A stretch of DNA of 64,000 nt, from positions 1,667,001 through 1,731,000 of the forward strand of contig JAITYX010000048.1 of NCBI GenBank assembly GCA_021018815.1, in the 5' to 3' direction. Of the stretch, positions 10,275-21,535 are shown one piece after another. The position numbers and the translations under genes were made by a program. The notes beneath the pieces were generated by a model. The model had not been told where the DNA came from, did not search any database, and worked only from the letters and a program-made list of their open reading frames with translations. This DNA is from Talinum fruticosum. Taxonomy: Eukaryota; Streptophyta; Magnoliopsida; Caryophyllales; Talinaceae. Every line of letters starts with the position of its first letter. The stretch's first letter is position 1.

Positions 10275-10833
10275 TCATCCTTGGTCTTTTCTTCTTCGAT
10301 GCGCTTCGCCATTAGGGGTCGAAGGCTTACGACATAACACTCCCTTGCTTTGTTTTTGATCTCCGTAGATCTCGCCTACGGATCCGTCATCAAGCTCATA
10401 CTTCATGAGAAGAAGATATGGAGCGATGAGCGCTTTGCTTTGGTTGAGGGTGGGACGTCCGATGATGACGTTGTAGGCGGAGGGCACGTCGACCACCAAA
10501 AAGTTTACTTCCATGTTCCGTCCTCGGGCCTTGTCTCCGATCTGATTGGCGGGCGGATCATGCCAAGGGATGCACTTGTCGCCCCCAAATCCGAGGATTG
10601 GATTTACAAGGGGATGAGGTTACGGGGTTGTACTTCAACTGGTTCAAACATTACGTGGTGATGATGTCCACCGAGCTGCCCGTATCCACTAGGACCCTCC
10701 GGACGATAGCGTCCGAGATTTTCAGCGTGATGACCATGGGGTCGTCATGCGGGGTGGCCGATCCTCTCGGGTCCTTCTCCCCAAAGGTCATCGCGGGTAC
10801 CTTCAGGGGTGGAGGTTGCCCGGTGATCGGCAC
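10275..10833 (-). pseudogene. Aspartic protease domain of gypsy pol
   Basis: Cleaves the Gag-Pol polyprotein. The active-site motif VRRVLVDTGSSVDII (near 10660) and the flap-distal AYNVIIGRPTLNQSKA (near 10450) are present, in two different frames. Confidence 0.88.
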
Positions 10834-10873
10834 TTGTTGCGCACTCCTCGAGTGAGCTTTCCAAGAGGAGGGG

Positions 10874-12744
10874 TCATGCCCCGGCCAAGCCCCAGCCGAT
10901 GGTGGCTACGATTCGGGTAGTCTCATCATCTTCATAGCTCTTTTCCCCTTGCCTTGAGGAGCCTCCCTTGATCCCGTGGGCGTCCTTTTTAAGGAAGCGG
11001 TCTATTTGCCCGTTGTCGGCCAACTCCCCGAGTGCTTTCTTCAAGGCCCGAGCACTCGGCGGTGTTGTGCCCCGTTTGTTCATGGAACTCACAATATTTG
11101 TTCGAGGTTCGTGCCTTGGCGGGAGTGGACATGGGAGGTGGCTTTTTGAGCATAGGGTGCCCCTTGATCTCCATCAAAATGCTCCGAGGATCGGTGTTGA
11201 AGCGGTGGTTCACCTCATTCTCGCGGGGCTTCTTTTCATTTCGGGGATTGAACTTTCCTTCCCCTCCTTTTCTTCTTGCCTCCTCCCCTCCTCTGCGCGA
11301 GATCTCCGTGGCTCGGATGAAGTCGGCCGCCTTCGGAGAGCTTACGCAAGGGTGGTCACTTTTGCTCGGCGAGGGAAAATTTGAATCTTCCGCTCCTGAG
11401 TCCATTTAAGAAGGAGGTGTAGGCAACTCCGTCTTGGAGGTCGAGGATGAGGACGGCTTCCCCATGGAACCGCCGCACGTAATCCTTAAGAGTTTCATTC
11501 CTCCTTGCTTGATCTTGGAGAGGTGGATGCTAGTCCTCTTTTGTTTGCAGCTGGCGATGAATTGCGCCACAAACTTCTCACAGAGCTCTTCAAAGGAAGA
11601 GATACTTCCTTGAGGGAGGCCGTTGAACCATTTTGCGCGACCCCCTTTAGTGTGGCGGGGAAGAATCGGCGGTAGGTTGCATCGTCTCCGTCCTGCACAT
11701 ACATGTGAGACTTGTAGCGAGCCGAGGTGGTCCTCGGGATCGGTAGTGCCGTCGTATGGTTCGACACTCGGGACCTTTACTTTCTTCATCCTAGGCGCAT
11801 TCATAATTTTCTTCGAGAAGGGAGTGTTAAAAGTATCTTGGGTCGGCCTCGAGTCGGAGCCGAGAAATGGGGACGGCGCGGGGTTGATGACGCGGAACCT
11901 CCACCGGGGAAGGACTCTTCCTTCTCTCGGACCAGGGTGGAGTGCGCCTGGTCCTCTCGACTTCTCGGGACCTCTCATAGCCGATTGCCACGGGTGCCTC
12001 TCCCTCGGCGCTCGCGCTCTCGAGCGACGGATCGTCCTTGGTCGTGTTTGTGAGCGTCATAGGCTCGTTGGGATTCATGACCATGGGTAGCCGATCGCCC
12101 GGGGCTGGCCGTCCTTCGACTCCCTTGGGGCTGGCCCCTGCTCTCGGTGTCGGAGCATGGCCTTCAAACCAGGCGGAGCGCCTGCTGTGAGTGGCGTAGG
12201 GGTTGAAGCCGTATGGGATGTTGCGACATTTTCGTTGGCTCTATGAAGAGCTCTCTTGGCTTCGATGATGCCCCTAGCGTCTCCCTCCTCATAGTGCCTC
12301 GTGGGCGGGACGTCGAGCTGTTCGGGAATAAATGTCGTCGGGGCCTCGGTGGGCGTGTCTTGGAGCCACTTGGGAAGGCATCCCACCGAGAAGTGGCCAA
12401 CGAGCTGACCTCCCAGGGGTTACGCCATACCGGGAGTTGGAGTATAATGGAAGGGCATGATTGGCATGCGCTTGTTCCATAGTGGCTCGTACTTGTTCTT
12501 GCACTTGTTGTGCAACGAGTCGTTTTAAGGGTCTCGATTAGGTTACGGAGAGCCCCTAGGGTGACGTACCCCTCCGGCTGGGTGTGACGGTTACCGGCGG
12601 TTCGGTGAGACGATTCTGCGTCCTCGGCTTGAGGAGCGTCTCGGGATTGGCCCCCGTAGGCATTGAGCGATTAGGGTGTGGGGCTGGTGGGTTGTTTGTG
12701 TCGCGAGTCATCTTGGATCGAGATCGAGTGCCACCGGCAACCAT
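10874..12744 (-). pseudogene. gag of the gypsy element
   Basis: Structural protein of the retrotransposon particle. The start is ATG 12744, opening MVAGGTRSRSKMTRD, 12 bp after the primer-binding site; this close spacing is normal for this group. The capsid core reads VPSVEPYDGTTDPEDHL and FEELCEKFVAQFIAS (11406-11978). A CEFHEQTGHNTAEC knuckle-like motif (near 11070) and LGELADNGQIDRFLKK follow. At least five frames are needed to read it through, so it is broken. It runs straight into the protease region. Confidence 0.88.
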
Positions 12745-12756
12745 ATGCTACCTTCC

Positions 12757-12774
12757 TCCCCACAGACGGCGCCA
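12757..12774 (-). other. Primer-binding site
   Basis: On the minus strand it reads TGGCGCCGTCTGTGGGGA, three bases from the end of the 5' LTR. TGGCGCCGT begins the tRNA-complementary site in many plant gypsy elements; which tRNA serves here was not checked. Confidence 0.8.
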
Positions 12775-12777
12775 AGC

Positions 12778-13389
12778 TGTTTCCGGAGAAAGCCGAGTTA
12801 ATGATGTGGATGATGATTCGGAGAGAGGAAGGATTTCTTGCTCCGGTTCCGAGGACGTGGCACGAGCGATCCGAGTCCGAGTGACGACCGCTTGAACCTG
12901 CAAAAGGCGAAGCCCGGGTGGTGGATCCGGGGAACGCCCTCCGACGCTCAAGTTAGTAGTGAACTAAGTTGAATGGATCGAGGAGATCTTCCCGATATGC
13001 GTGAGGGGATTCCTTGGGAGACGAGAAGATTTCCAAAGATGGAAATTCTCGGGGATGAATGTGTGCTCGATGAACACCGATGAACGTTATGAGAATTGAG
13101 AGCTTAGAAGGCTGGAGTGATTATCTTCAAATGAGATGTCTTGTCCAATGAGCATAAGAGCATAACATGCCTTGGGATGTGTGAAAAGGTGAGTATTTAT
13201 AGAAGATTTTAAAGGGGTAAAATGGTACTTTTACCGTGGTTTAGGAAACCCTAGCCCTAGTGGGCTTCGGGGCTTTACCGGCCCGTTAAGGATCGTCTTG
13301 GGCCGATTCCACCTCGGTCCAATTGATTAGGCCCGGTCGGCCGGTGACGTGTCGGTTGAGTTGGAACTATCCAGGAAATACCCGAATCA
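12778..13389 (-). repeat. 5' LTR of the gypsy element (612 bp)
   Basis: Begins TGTTTCCGG and ends CCGAATCA on the plus strand, giving TG...CA ends. The last 232 bp match the left LTR with one 1-bp difference. Confidence 0.95.
13194..13201 (-). promoter_or_regulatory. TATA box in the gypsy LTR
   Basis: TATAAATA on the minus strand, about 190 bp inside the U3 end of the 5' LTR, in the right direction to start the element's genomic RNA. The same box is present in the left LTR at about 35-42. Confidence 0.55.
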
Positions 13390-13529
13390 CTAAGTATTTC
13401 ATAGCATGTAATTGATGCTAACATTAAGGAAGAAGATCCTCTATAATTGGTAGGAGCTGCAACCTTAGGATTAACACTATTAGAACACTCGTTACTAAAA
13501 TATTGTTCTTTTTTTAACTTTTTAAGCCT

Positions 13530-13700
13530 TGATTTATTTACGGTAAGAAATTATAAGGGTATAAGGAATTTTAAACAAAGTTATAAGAAGTTGTAAGGAG
13601 TCGAAGTTGTAAATTAGTTGTTAAGTTAGTTGTAAAAGGTTGTAAAAATTGTAAACAATTATAAATAATTATAAGGAGTTATAAAATTTTAAATTAAAAT
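13530..13700. repeat. Tourist-like MITE relic with ATAAGGAGTTGTAAG-type words
   Basis: Consists of recurrent TTATAAGGAGTT / AGTTGTAAG words and ends near AATTAAATGAAACAG. The same word set and an equivalent end occur in the better-preserved element at 37413-37594. Terminal repeats here are too decayed to fix the borders. Confidence 0.4.
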
Positions 13701-14345
13701 TAAATGAAACAGAATATATATTTGGTCTCATAAAAATTTAAATAGGCGACACTCAAGTTCAGACAGAAATTTATAAAAACTTTATCGATGTTACTAATTG
13801 ATGGCCGCAACACATAATAATATTAATAACTTTTAGTACAAAATACAAATAAAAAAACGTCCGTCACAAGGCCACGGTCACATAAACGCCGTTTAGCACC
13901 CGAAACATTAACGCCGTTTAGCCCCCCAAAAAAAAAAGAGACGAGATAAATTTGAAAATGTGTTTGAGGGCCCACCTAATCCAAAAAAAAAAAAGAAGAA
14001 GCAAATAGTCCAATAATTCATCCAATAGCGAGGCACCACGTAAACCCGCAGGTGAGTTTCCGCGTGAAGAATAGTCAGCATTATTTTAATGTTTTATCAT
14101 ATTGATAGTAGTAGGAGGAGGGGCAAAATTGGAAAATCGGAAGCGGCGCCGTAGTTGGTGGGTCGCACATGCACTATATAATAATTATAAAAGATGAGGA
14201 CATCTACGTCCACGTGTCGAAATCCGATCGGCCAGTTAGAGGAGGGAAAGTAGAACACGTGGTCCATCCTGGTGCTCGTGAATCGTGATGCAACCCCCCT
14301 CTCTGCCCCCCAACCCGTGCTTCTCGTGCTTTAATGAGCCGTAAT
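13701..14345. promoter_or_regulatory. GC-richer island with G-boxes, promoter-like
   Basis: Contains two CACGTG cores (in GTCCACGTGTCG near 14210 and GAACACGTGGTCC near 14256), a CCACGTAAAC motif, and CACTATATAATAA (near 14174) that could serve as a TATA box. Two repeats of ACGCCGTTTAG lie near 13890 and 13912. No reading frame follows in either direction, so any gene it served has been lost or separated. Confidence 0.35.
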
Positions 14346-15409
14346 AAATTAATAATCCTCCAATCATATTTTTGTTTTGCTGGTTTCTTTATTTTGAGAG
14401 TCGAATGTGAAAAGAATCAATTTATAAAAAAGCCAGATAAAAGCACAAACCAACATCTATTTTATATTACTTGTTAATGTTGCTAGTTATATCTAAATTA
14501 ATCCTTAATTTATTGATATTTGAGAGTTCAAAGGATGTATTGAAGTTGGTCAATCTAATATCTGAATCTAAACTTGTACCTTGTTATATGGGGACGAACT
14601 TGTATTACTTTATATTCTAAATATTAGTTTGATTTTATTTTTTTATTATGAGTTTCAATTGATCGGAGAAATCTGTTATAAAAAATATTAAAATACATTG
14701 TTAACTATTGACATTTTATGATGATTCCGACCTTCATGATCAATAGTAGTAAAAAGTTATTTCGTTGAATTTTTATGTTGGATTTTTCAAATGCTATATT
14801 AGAGTTCAGTGATATATAACACTATTTGGGGAAAAAAATATCCATGTTTTGTAAGAGGGGAAAGAAGTCAAACGAAGGCCAGATTTAAAAGGCTTATTGA
14901 AGATAAGATTGGGATCAAACGCTCTTTTGTTGTAGGTTGTGTAATACCATTAGTAGATGAGTCCGATATATAAAATGTTTGTGCACGTATGTAGTGTAGT
15001 TTGAGGAGTTTGATATGTAAGGTTTATATTTATTGAAGTTATACCTAATTGAATAGCCTTTCATTATGGTGGTTAATATTTAATATTTATAAAAGAAAAA
15101 AGAAAGCTTGTTGAATGTATTTCGTTTATTAGTAAATTTTATTATCTAATCAATAAAATATCTCAGCAAAACAATTAATTAGTAAGTAGTCTCTCTCTTT
15201 GTAAATCAATCAACAAAAAATGGTTAAAATATTTTTTTTATTTAAAGTATGTCTTAAGAAAATACCATTTTTTTTTAAAGTGTAATCAATTTTGAAAAAT
15301 TAATGTAGGATTAACATTTTTAAAAAGAATTTAGAAGGCTATGTAATGCATGCATCTATGTAGAAGAAAAATATTTGCTTTTCTACGTGGCAAATTTGGT
15401 ATGAACCTA
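14346..15409. other. AT-rich intergenic DNA, nothing recognised
   Basis: No open frame of note, no terminal repeats and no tandem repeats were seen here. Confidence 0.5.
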
Positions 15410-16173
15410 ATAATTTGGCATTTCGAATCGGACCGGAACTGGTCACATGAGTTACTACGAAATCGGATCGGAATCGATTAAACGGATAAGGTTGTAGAAG
15501 TGGAACTAGTTAAACGGTTCGAGTAAGGTTCCTAAAATTTAAGAATGTCAAATAGGTTCCGGTTCAGCTTCGGAAAATCAAACCGTAGAACTGGAACTCG
15601 AAATCTGTTTAGACAAGTTTAGGTTCCAGGCACCCGAACCTAGACCTTGAAACCCGGATACCCGAAACCATTAATACTATTTCCAACATTTTAAGTTTTC
15701 AGTTTGTAAATATGAGGATCATAATAATTTTAGGTTTAATTTTTAATGTGAGGCGTCCGCCCAATTGATTAAAAACTCTAATACTAGTATTTTTCTCTCT
15801 CCTCCCTCGTTCCTCTGTTTGCTGCTGCACCTCCTTGCCTCCCACCCTCTCGTCGCCTTCCTTTCCATTGGCAATCCCATCTGATCTCCTAGCTGCTTGT
15901 TTAGAAATTAATGCTTCTTGTTTAGAAATTAAAAATGACGTAGGGATGAGAAAATGGAGAATGGCGTAGGGCTAGAATTCATCAAATTCATGTTGTTTGT
16001 AAGTTTTTAAAGGTCATAAAGTTTTTTTTCATAAGAATAATGGTATGAACAAGGAACCTTAGAATCGGAACCTGACCTTTGGTAGGTTTAGGTTCCTAAA
16101 ATTCGAACCTGGTCACATAAGTTCTAATCAGGGTTCCTAATTTTGGGATAGGGTATTCGAACCGTTCACCCCT
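15410..16173. mobile_element. Probable hAT-type nonautonomous element (degenerate)
   Basis: Rich in GGAACC / CGGAACCG words at both ends (15420-15660 and 16045-16170). The right end, read inward, is TAGGGGTGAACGGTTCG, a terminus seen in many plant hAT elements. The left terminus is decayed. A C/T-rich stretch at 15780-15900 in the middle looks like foreign filler. Confidence 0.4.
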
Positions 16174-17929
16174 AATAATAGTCAATAATGCACTATTATT
16201 GTTTTTTTAACTTCAAAAACATAGAATATTTTTTCAAAACTAATAGAATCATAAACCTATGGTCTTATGATTAAGGATGATATTGTTGTCCACTGAATTT
16301 TCTTCAAAGTCAAGATTGGAGCGAACTATCAAAATTAATAATTGAATTAACTCTTGATAAAAAAAAATAATAATTGAATTGACTTCATACCTTGCTCTAT
16401 GAGACAATGCAATATCTATACATTATTCCTAAAAAAATATCTATATATTATTATACGTTTGAGAGCATCCATTTATTACTTTTTTTAGTAAGAGATGACC
16501 CTATTGTTTTCATCTAAGGATGAAACTTACTATTTGATTTATCTTTTGGTTTTTGGATGGATAACTTTTTAGAGGTTTTCGAGTTACTAAAACTCTATTA
16601 CAATGATTATTTAATTTATGAGTAACTAATTATACTAGTTTAGTAAGAGCCATCCTATATGAGAAAATTAATTATCCGTATTATTATAAAAAAAAAAAAA
16701 GTCATTGTATAATGTCCGTTTTATAATACTTTTTTAAACAATCTTATACAAAATTTACTATTTTATTTTTTTACATATAAGACGAAATTTAAACCTAAGA
16801 CCTAACACCAATTTTTAAAATTTTTACCAGCTGCATTGGTTGACATCCACTATACAAGACATACTATTAAAATATATTATAGAACTATATATCATGGGGG
16901 AAAAGGAAAACATCTTCCATGCATGTTGTCTTTTTATTTTTAAAAATCCTCCACACATGCCAACTACTAATGACTATTCAAAATTCTCACAATGAAATCC
17001 TTGGCTTCCTTGTTGCAATTTCCATTTTTGTTATTTTAAAAAAGTAAAAGAGGTTTAATTGGCCAGCTAGCGTCATTGGCCTGCCTTGGCTTCCTACATG
17101 AGCAAAACCTCTAAAGCTTTAAACAATTCAATTTATGTTTTTAGCTGATAAATTAGAGGAACTCATCTACAAATAAATTTTGAACTAAATCTCACCCCTC
17201 CCAACTAGGCCATAATCATATCGAGTCAGATTGTTGAATGCTCAGGCTTAAGTCCGTCAAAACTTGGCTTAGGCTTGAGTCAAATCAAACTCGAGCCGAG
17301 CCCAAGCCGGTTCGAAGGTATATCGAGTCAAGCTCAAACTCAACAAGGCTCGGTTTGGCTCAATTCGGATCAAATAGTTTATTTTTATATAATACTTGTG
17401 TGTGGATAGCATGAAATTAACATAAAATTACCATAAAAATTATAAAAGTTTCATTCAACAAGCACTTACTTTTTGAATTTAATACAAAAATATAGAATTT
17501 AATTTTGATTATAACCTTAATTTTGAAAATTTTTCAAGCAATTCAAATAAAAAAATAATACTTGAATTAAGCTCGAATCGTGCGATATCCATTTGAATCA
17601 AGCTCGAACCTAAACATTAAAGGTTTGGTGACTTTCGAGCCAAGCCCGACCTCGCCCCTTATCCCAAAATAGACTATCATTAAAGAACTAATCCATGGAC
17701 CTTATGATACCCGACTTTAGGGGGAGGGTAGGAACACTTTCACCCCATTGGCTCAGTTTATTATCCTTGACTTGGATTTGGAGGTGAATGGGGTGACTCA
17801 GCTGAGGAGAAATTTTTTTAATGAATTAACACCTATTCAAAATGACATTTATATCAACATTTATAAAGACTTTCAACTCATTTTAACTATAACAGCAGCT
17901 CATTTTGATTCATTTTAACTCATTTCACC
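16174..17929. other. Intergenic DNA with a degenerate dispersed repeat
   Basis: Mostly AT-rich. The stretch 17215-17665 is rich in CAAGCTCGAA / CTCGAGCC words near both ends and ends GCCCGACCTCGCCCC. This style is seen in small plant DNA transposons, but no clean inverted termini were found. Confidence 0.35.
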
Positions 17930-18787
17930 ACGTGTTCGGTAAAATTACTTGTTTTAGTAGTAGTTAAGCTGTTTTAGTAGTTGTTATCTGTTTTATTAGC
18001 GATTAACTGTTATTGACTAGTGATTAGTGGCTAAATGCTCAACTAGTGATTTAAGATAAGTGTGTTTGGTAACATGATAGTTGTTTAAATAGCAGATTTG
18101 TATAAAATAATTTAAAAAGATATAATTGATAAAAACTTTTAAAAAATAAAAAGGAGAATTTTGGAAATATATGTGCAAATACTACATAGTGTTTTTGAAA
18201 ACGTTATATTGAGTAACTTTTCGAAAACACTACATAAAAGTTTAATCACTATGGCTCTGTTCGGCAAAATGATCTGTTTCGATAGCGGATACTGTTTGTG
18301 TAATTGATAGCCGTTTAGGTAGGCGATAGTCTGTTAGATTTTAGTCGTTAGCGGATAAGCTGTTCAATTGAGCGGTTGAATAAATGCGTTCGGTAAATTT
18401 AGCAATTGAGTTAGCTAATTATTTTAAATTGACGTAAAAGGATATAAATAATTTGTCAAATATAAATTAATGAAGGGATTTTTTTGTAAAAATAATATGA
18501 AACGCTACTTTTAAATGTGAAAAACTAATATTCTTAATTTTTCGAAACACTACTTGAAACGCTAAAAGCTATTGCAAACGTTAATTAAAATACTACCTTA
18601 CCGAACGTTAATATTTGGTTGATTAGTGCTTTGACTAGTCAAAGCGCTAAAAGTTACTCCAAGCAGCTGTTGTCGAACAGGGCCTATGACAAATACTACT
18701 TTGCCAAACACTTATATTTTTAGATAAGTAGTGTTTTACCTCCTCCAAAACACTAACCACTACCTCAAAAGTTAATGTCGAACACAT
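17930..18787. mobile_element. Outer MITE, interrupted by a second MITE
   Basis: The left end starts ACGTGTTCGGTAAAATTA; the right end read inward is ATGTGTTCGACATTAA. The arms pair over most positions. No transposase frame. It contains the 432-bp element at 18253-18684. Confidence 0.5.
18253..18684. mobile_element. Inner MITE (432 bp) with TAT duplication
   Basis: Termini are GGCTCTGTTCGGCAA and, read inward from the right, GGCCCTGTTCGACAA (13 of 15 matching). A TAT flanks each side (18250-18252, 18685-18687). The termini resemble Tourist-like PIF/Harbinger elements, whose usual 3-bp target is TWA, so TAT is slightly off-type. Confidence 0.6.
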
Positions 18788-20019
18788 CCATAATAACTAA
18801 CTATTTTATCTCACATCAGCTCATAACAACTAATTATTTCATCTCATTTATACTCACTTTAGTTATAACATTTGTGACAATTAATATTAACCGTACTTTC
18901 AAATAAAGTCTTTAAAAATGATATAAGTTTTTCCTTACCTTTCTAACCATTTTCTTCCCCCTTTGATAAGTATATGTTCCTTTCTTTCCCTCCATAAAAT
19001 CCAAATAAAGACTTCAAAATGTATATCTTAAATATTTGAAAAACAAAAATTAATAAATTAGCAAAGATCAATTCAATACTGCCTTTTCATGACTTCTAAT
19101 CCCTTGACTAATACGATTTGAATACAACCAATGCCAACCTTTTATACATTCCTTGAAACCTTACAAACCTTCCATACCATCTTGTTTTTTCGATTTTTTT
19201 TTTTTTGGGTTGTGGGGGTTGAGGGTTATTCTGGAGTTAATATCTGTAATTAGCGTGCCATCGAAAGAAAAAGAATAGAAAATAAAATATCTTTTTTAAT
19301 CACAAAAAGAATCTATCTTAAATTAGGGGCTTAAATGCTTAATGGGGTTGTATACGAGCGTGGCGGAGAGGAAACGGAGGAGGAGAAAGCGGAAAGGGTC
19401 ACGGCTCAGGTGACGTTACCCACTTTTAGACGTGGTCGTAAAGTCTCCTATTATAAATTCCACGTGATCACTATGCCCTTTTTTTTAATTTTTGATTAGT
19501 CATACTTGAAATCAGTCCTATTTATTTACAGAAATAATATTTATTTAACATGATATAATTAGATAGAAGATATATAATTGTAAACATAAGGATAAGAATG
19601 AAAATTAGGATCAACCAATTATAATATGTTGTATAATTTTTGTGTAATTTTGTTTGGTGTAAGTATACTTTTCAAAATGTAATGTTATTGAAAATAAATA
19701 TTTAAGAAAGTTTATTACTTCAAAAAGATTAAAACTCGAACATCGTTAGCTAATAAATACTCCTTCCATCGTATATACATTATTAAAGGAGGAAAAATCA
19801 GGGCATATTTATTTTAATTGCTAGAACTTAGTTGTTCAATGTTACACATTATTATGAACTGTTACAATTAACTGTTAAGAGTTGTTACGATTAATTCTTA
19901 GTTGTTATGAGTTGTTACTAACTCATTACGAGCAATTATGAATTTTTCAAGATATTATTAGTGATATTATTTATTGTGTATTTCACAATAATGAATATTG
20001 ATAAATAATGAATATATAA

Positions 20020-20039
20020 TTATATATATATATATATAT
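20020..20039. repeat. (TA)n microsatellite
   Basis: Twenty bases of perfect alternating TA. Confidence 0.9.
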
Positions 20040-20377
20040 TTGCTAATTAATTTAATTTTTATTCTGTCAGAATTTATATATTTTGTGGCTAATTCTATTT
20101 TTTTATATGAATGTTTCTTGTGAAAAAACTCAGTTCCCAACATACCTATCCCAAAAAAATGAAATTATAAAATTTAACAAAATTCAAAAATTATAGTTCT
20201 AGTTTTATTATTTTAGGGTAAAGTAATGTATGCGTTTTAGATAAATATTTTCAAAAATTATTTACGTAACAATTTCATATCATGACAATGATGACTCATT
20301 TGATATAAATATTTGTAAATTATTTCATGCCAATATACAAGTGTTGCAACAATACCAATAATTATGACGACAACTAA

Positions 20378-20379
<2 letters not shown>

Positions 20380-20424
<45 letters not shown>
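20380..20424. repeat. (AAT)n microsatellite, about 15 units
   Basis: Uninterrupted AAT repeat of about 45 bp. Confidence 0.95.
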
Positions 20425-20426
<2 letters not shown>

Positions 20427-21009
20427 TATGAGATTATTATTATCGATTATAGTAGTTATAATGGTTACTAGCTGTTATTTGTTCTAAATGTCATAACGAA
20501 CAGACTCCAAGTCTTACAAGATAAATCATATTTTACATTAATACTGTTCTTGTATAAGGGTAGCTATCATTAATAAACTGAATTTGTTACCATCTCTACA
20601 AATGTTCATCAAGCTAATTATTTGGCAAAAGCCGTGAGGAATTCAAAGGGTTTCGAGAATTGTATTTTGAGTAGTGAAGAATTGTATTTTCGGTAGTAAA
20701 CAAAATCTCCCTTGAACAACTTCATTTCAATGATTCAAAAGGTTAATTTTCCCTTCTCAAAAAGAATAAAAGAAGTTAATTTCCCATTTCAGTGTGTGTA
20801 CATATGTGTATCTGCTCTATTTACACCCTGAAATTAAAACCTACCTACAAAAATAACCAAATAAGCACTAAAATTTAAAAGTGAAGGAGGATATGCCTAA
20901 AGAGAGCTAAAACCCACCAAGAAGCCTAATCATTCCTCTCAAATTCAGCATCATTTCTGATACAAAGCATGGCTTCAGAGAGAAAATGCCTCGAAATCTA
21001 GATAATCCC

Positions 21010-21535
21010 TCAAGCTTCATAATCTATATCTGTTATGTTCTGTGCAATAGACTGTCTCACAAGTCTTCCGTTTTCGTCAAACAGATCAAGGTTTTCACAA
21101 GGGGCAGGAAACACGGCCCCAATTACACGGCCCTGCACAAAGGCGCATTGGAAAACACGCTTCTTCTTGTACGAAAGCCCAACAGAGAAATCCCGGAAAG
21201 TGACATTTCTCACTGGGATTTCTAGGCTCCCGTGAATTCTGACGGGCACACGGACACCCTGGCCATGGACAGAGGTGAAGCTTATGTCTGTGATTGTAGG
21301 GAGGGCTTTGGGATCATACCCATCATCTGGGTGCTCATTGTAGTCTGTCTTTATGACAATACCAACTCTCACAAAATCGAATGTTAGATTTCGGTAGGCT
21401 ATCTGTTGAATGTACCCGCCCCTTCCAGCTGCAGTTTTGACACGGACTGCTCGTCTGGAATTCCAAATAAGGACGTTCTCCACAGTGACATTTGATACAC
21501 CACCAGACATTTCGCTCCCTATTGATATTCCGGCA
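21010..21535 (-). CDS. GH28 gene exon 5
   Basis: Acceptor ...GGCCAG precedes the exon; the first base completes the Ser codon of SAGISIG. 526 bp ending in TGA at 21010-21012. Encodes the C-terminal beta-helix turns and tail ending NITDIDYEA. Confidence 0.92.

Larger units (their letters stand above)
1..13389 (-). mobile_element. Ty3/gypsy LTR retrotransposon, Tat-like, nearly complete
   Basis: The element reads on the minus strand: right LTR (5' LTR) 12778-13389, primer-binding site, gag, protease, RT, RNase H, integrase, a long 3' spacer, then the left LTR (3' LTR), of which only the last 231 bp are in the window. The order PR-RT-RH-IN places it in Ty3/gypsy. The long spacer between pol and the 3' LTR carrying antisense reading frames is a known trait of the Tat lineage (Grande, Retand and Ogre relatives). 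Full length would be about 13.8 kb. The 231 bp shared by the LTRs differ by one 1-bp indel, so insertion looks recent. The 5 bp after the right LTR are ctaag; the matching left target-site duplicate lies outside the window. Confidence 0.93.
18788..20979. other. AT-rich intergenic DNA and 3' flank of the GH28 gene
   Basis: No gene seen. A GC-richer island at 19350-19480 contains CCACGTGA, GGTGACGTTACC and TATTATAAATT. A run of GTTGTTACGA-like words at 19810-19930 resembles the MITE-type words at 13530. The last 100-200 bp before 21010 should include the GH28 3' UTR, but no single poly(A) signal stands out. Confidence 0.5.

Noticed and set aside
21035..21235. Plus-strand frames opposite GH28 exon 5
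   Set aside because: Antisense shadows of the beta-helix exon.
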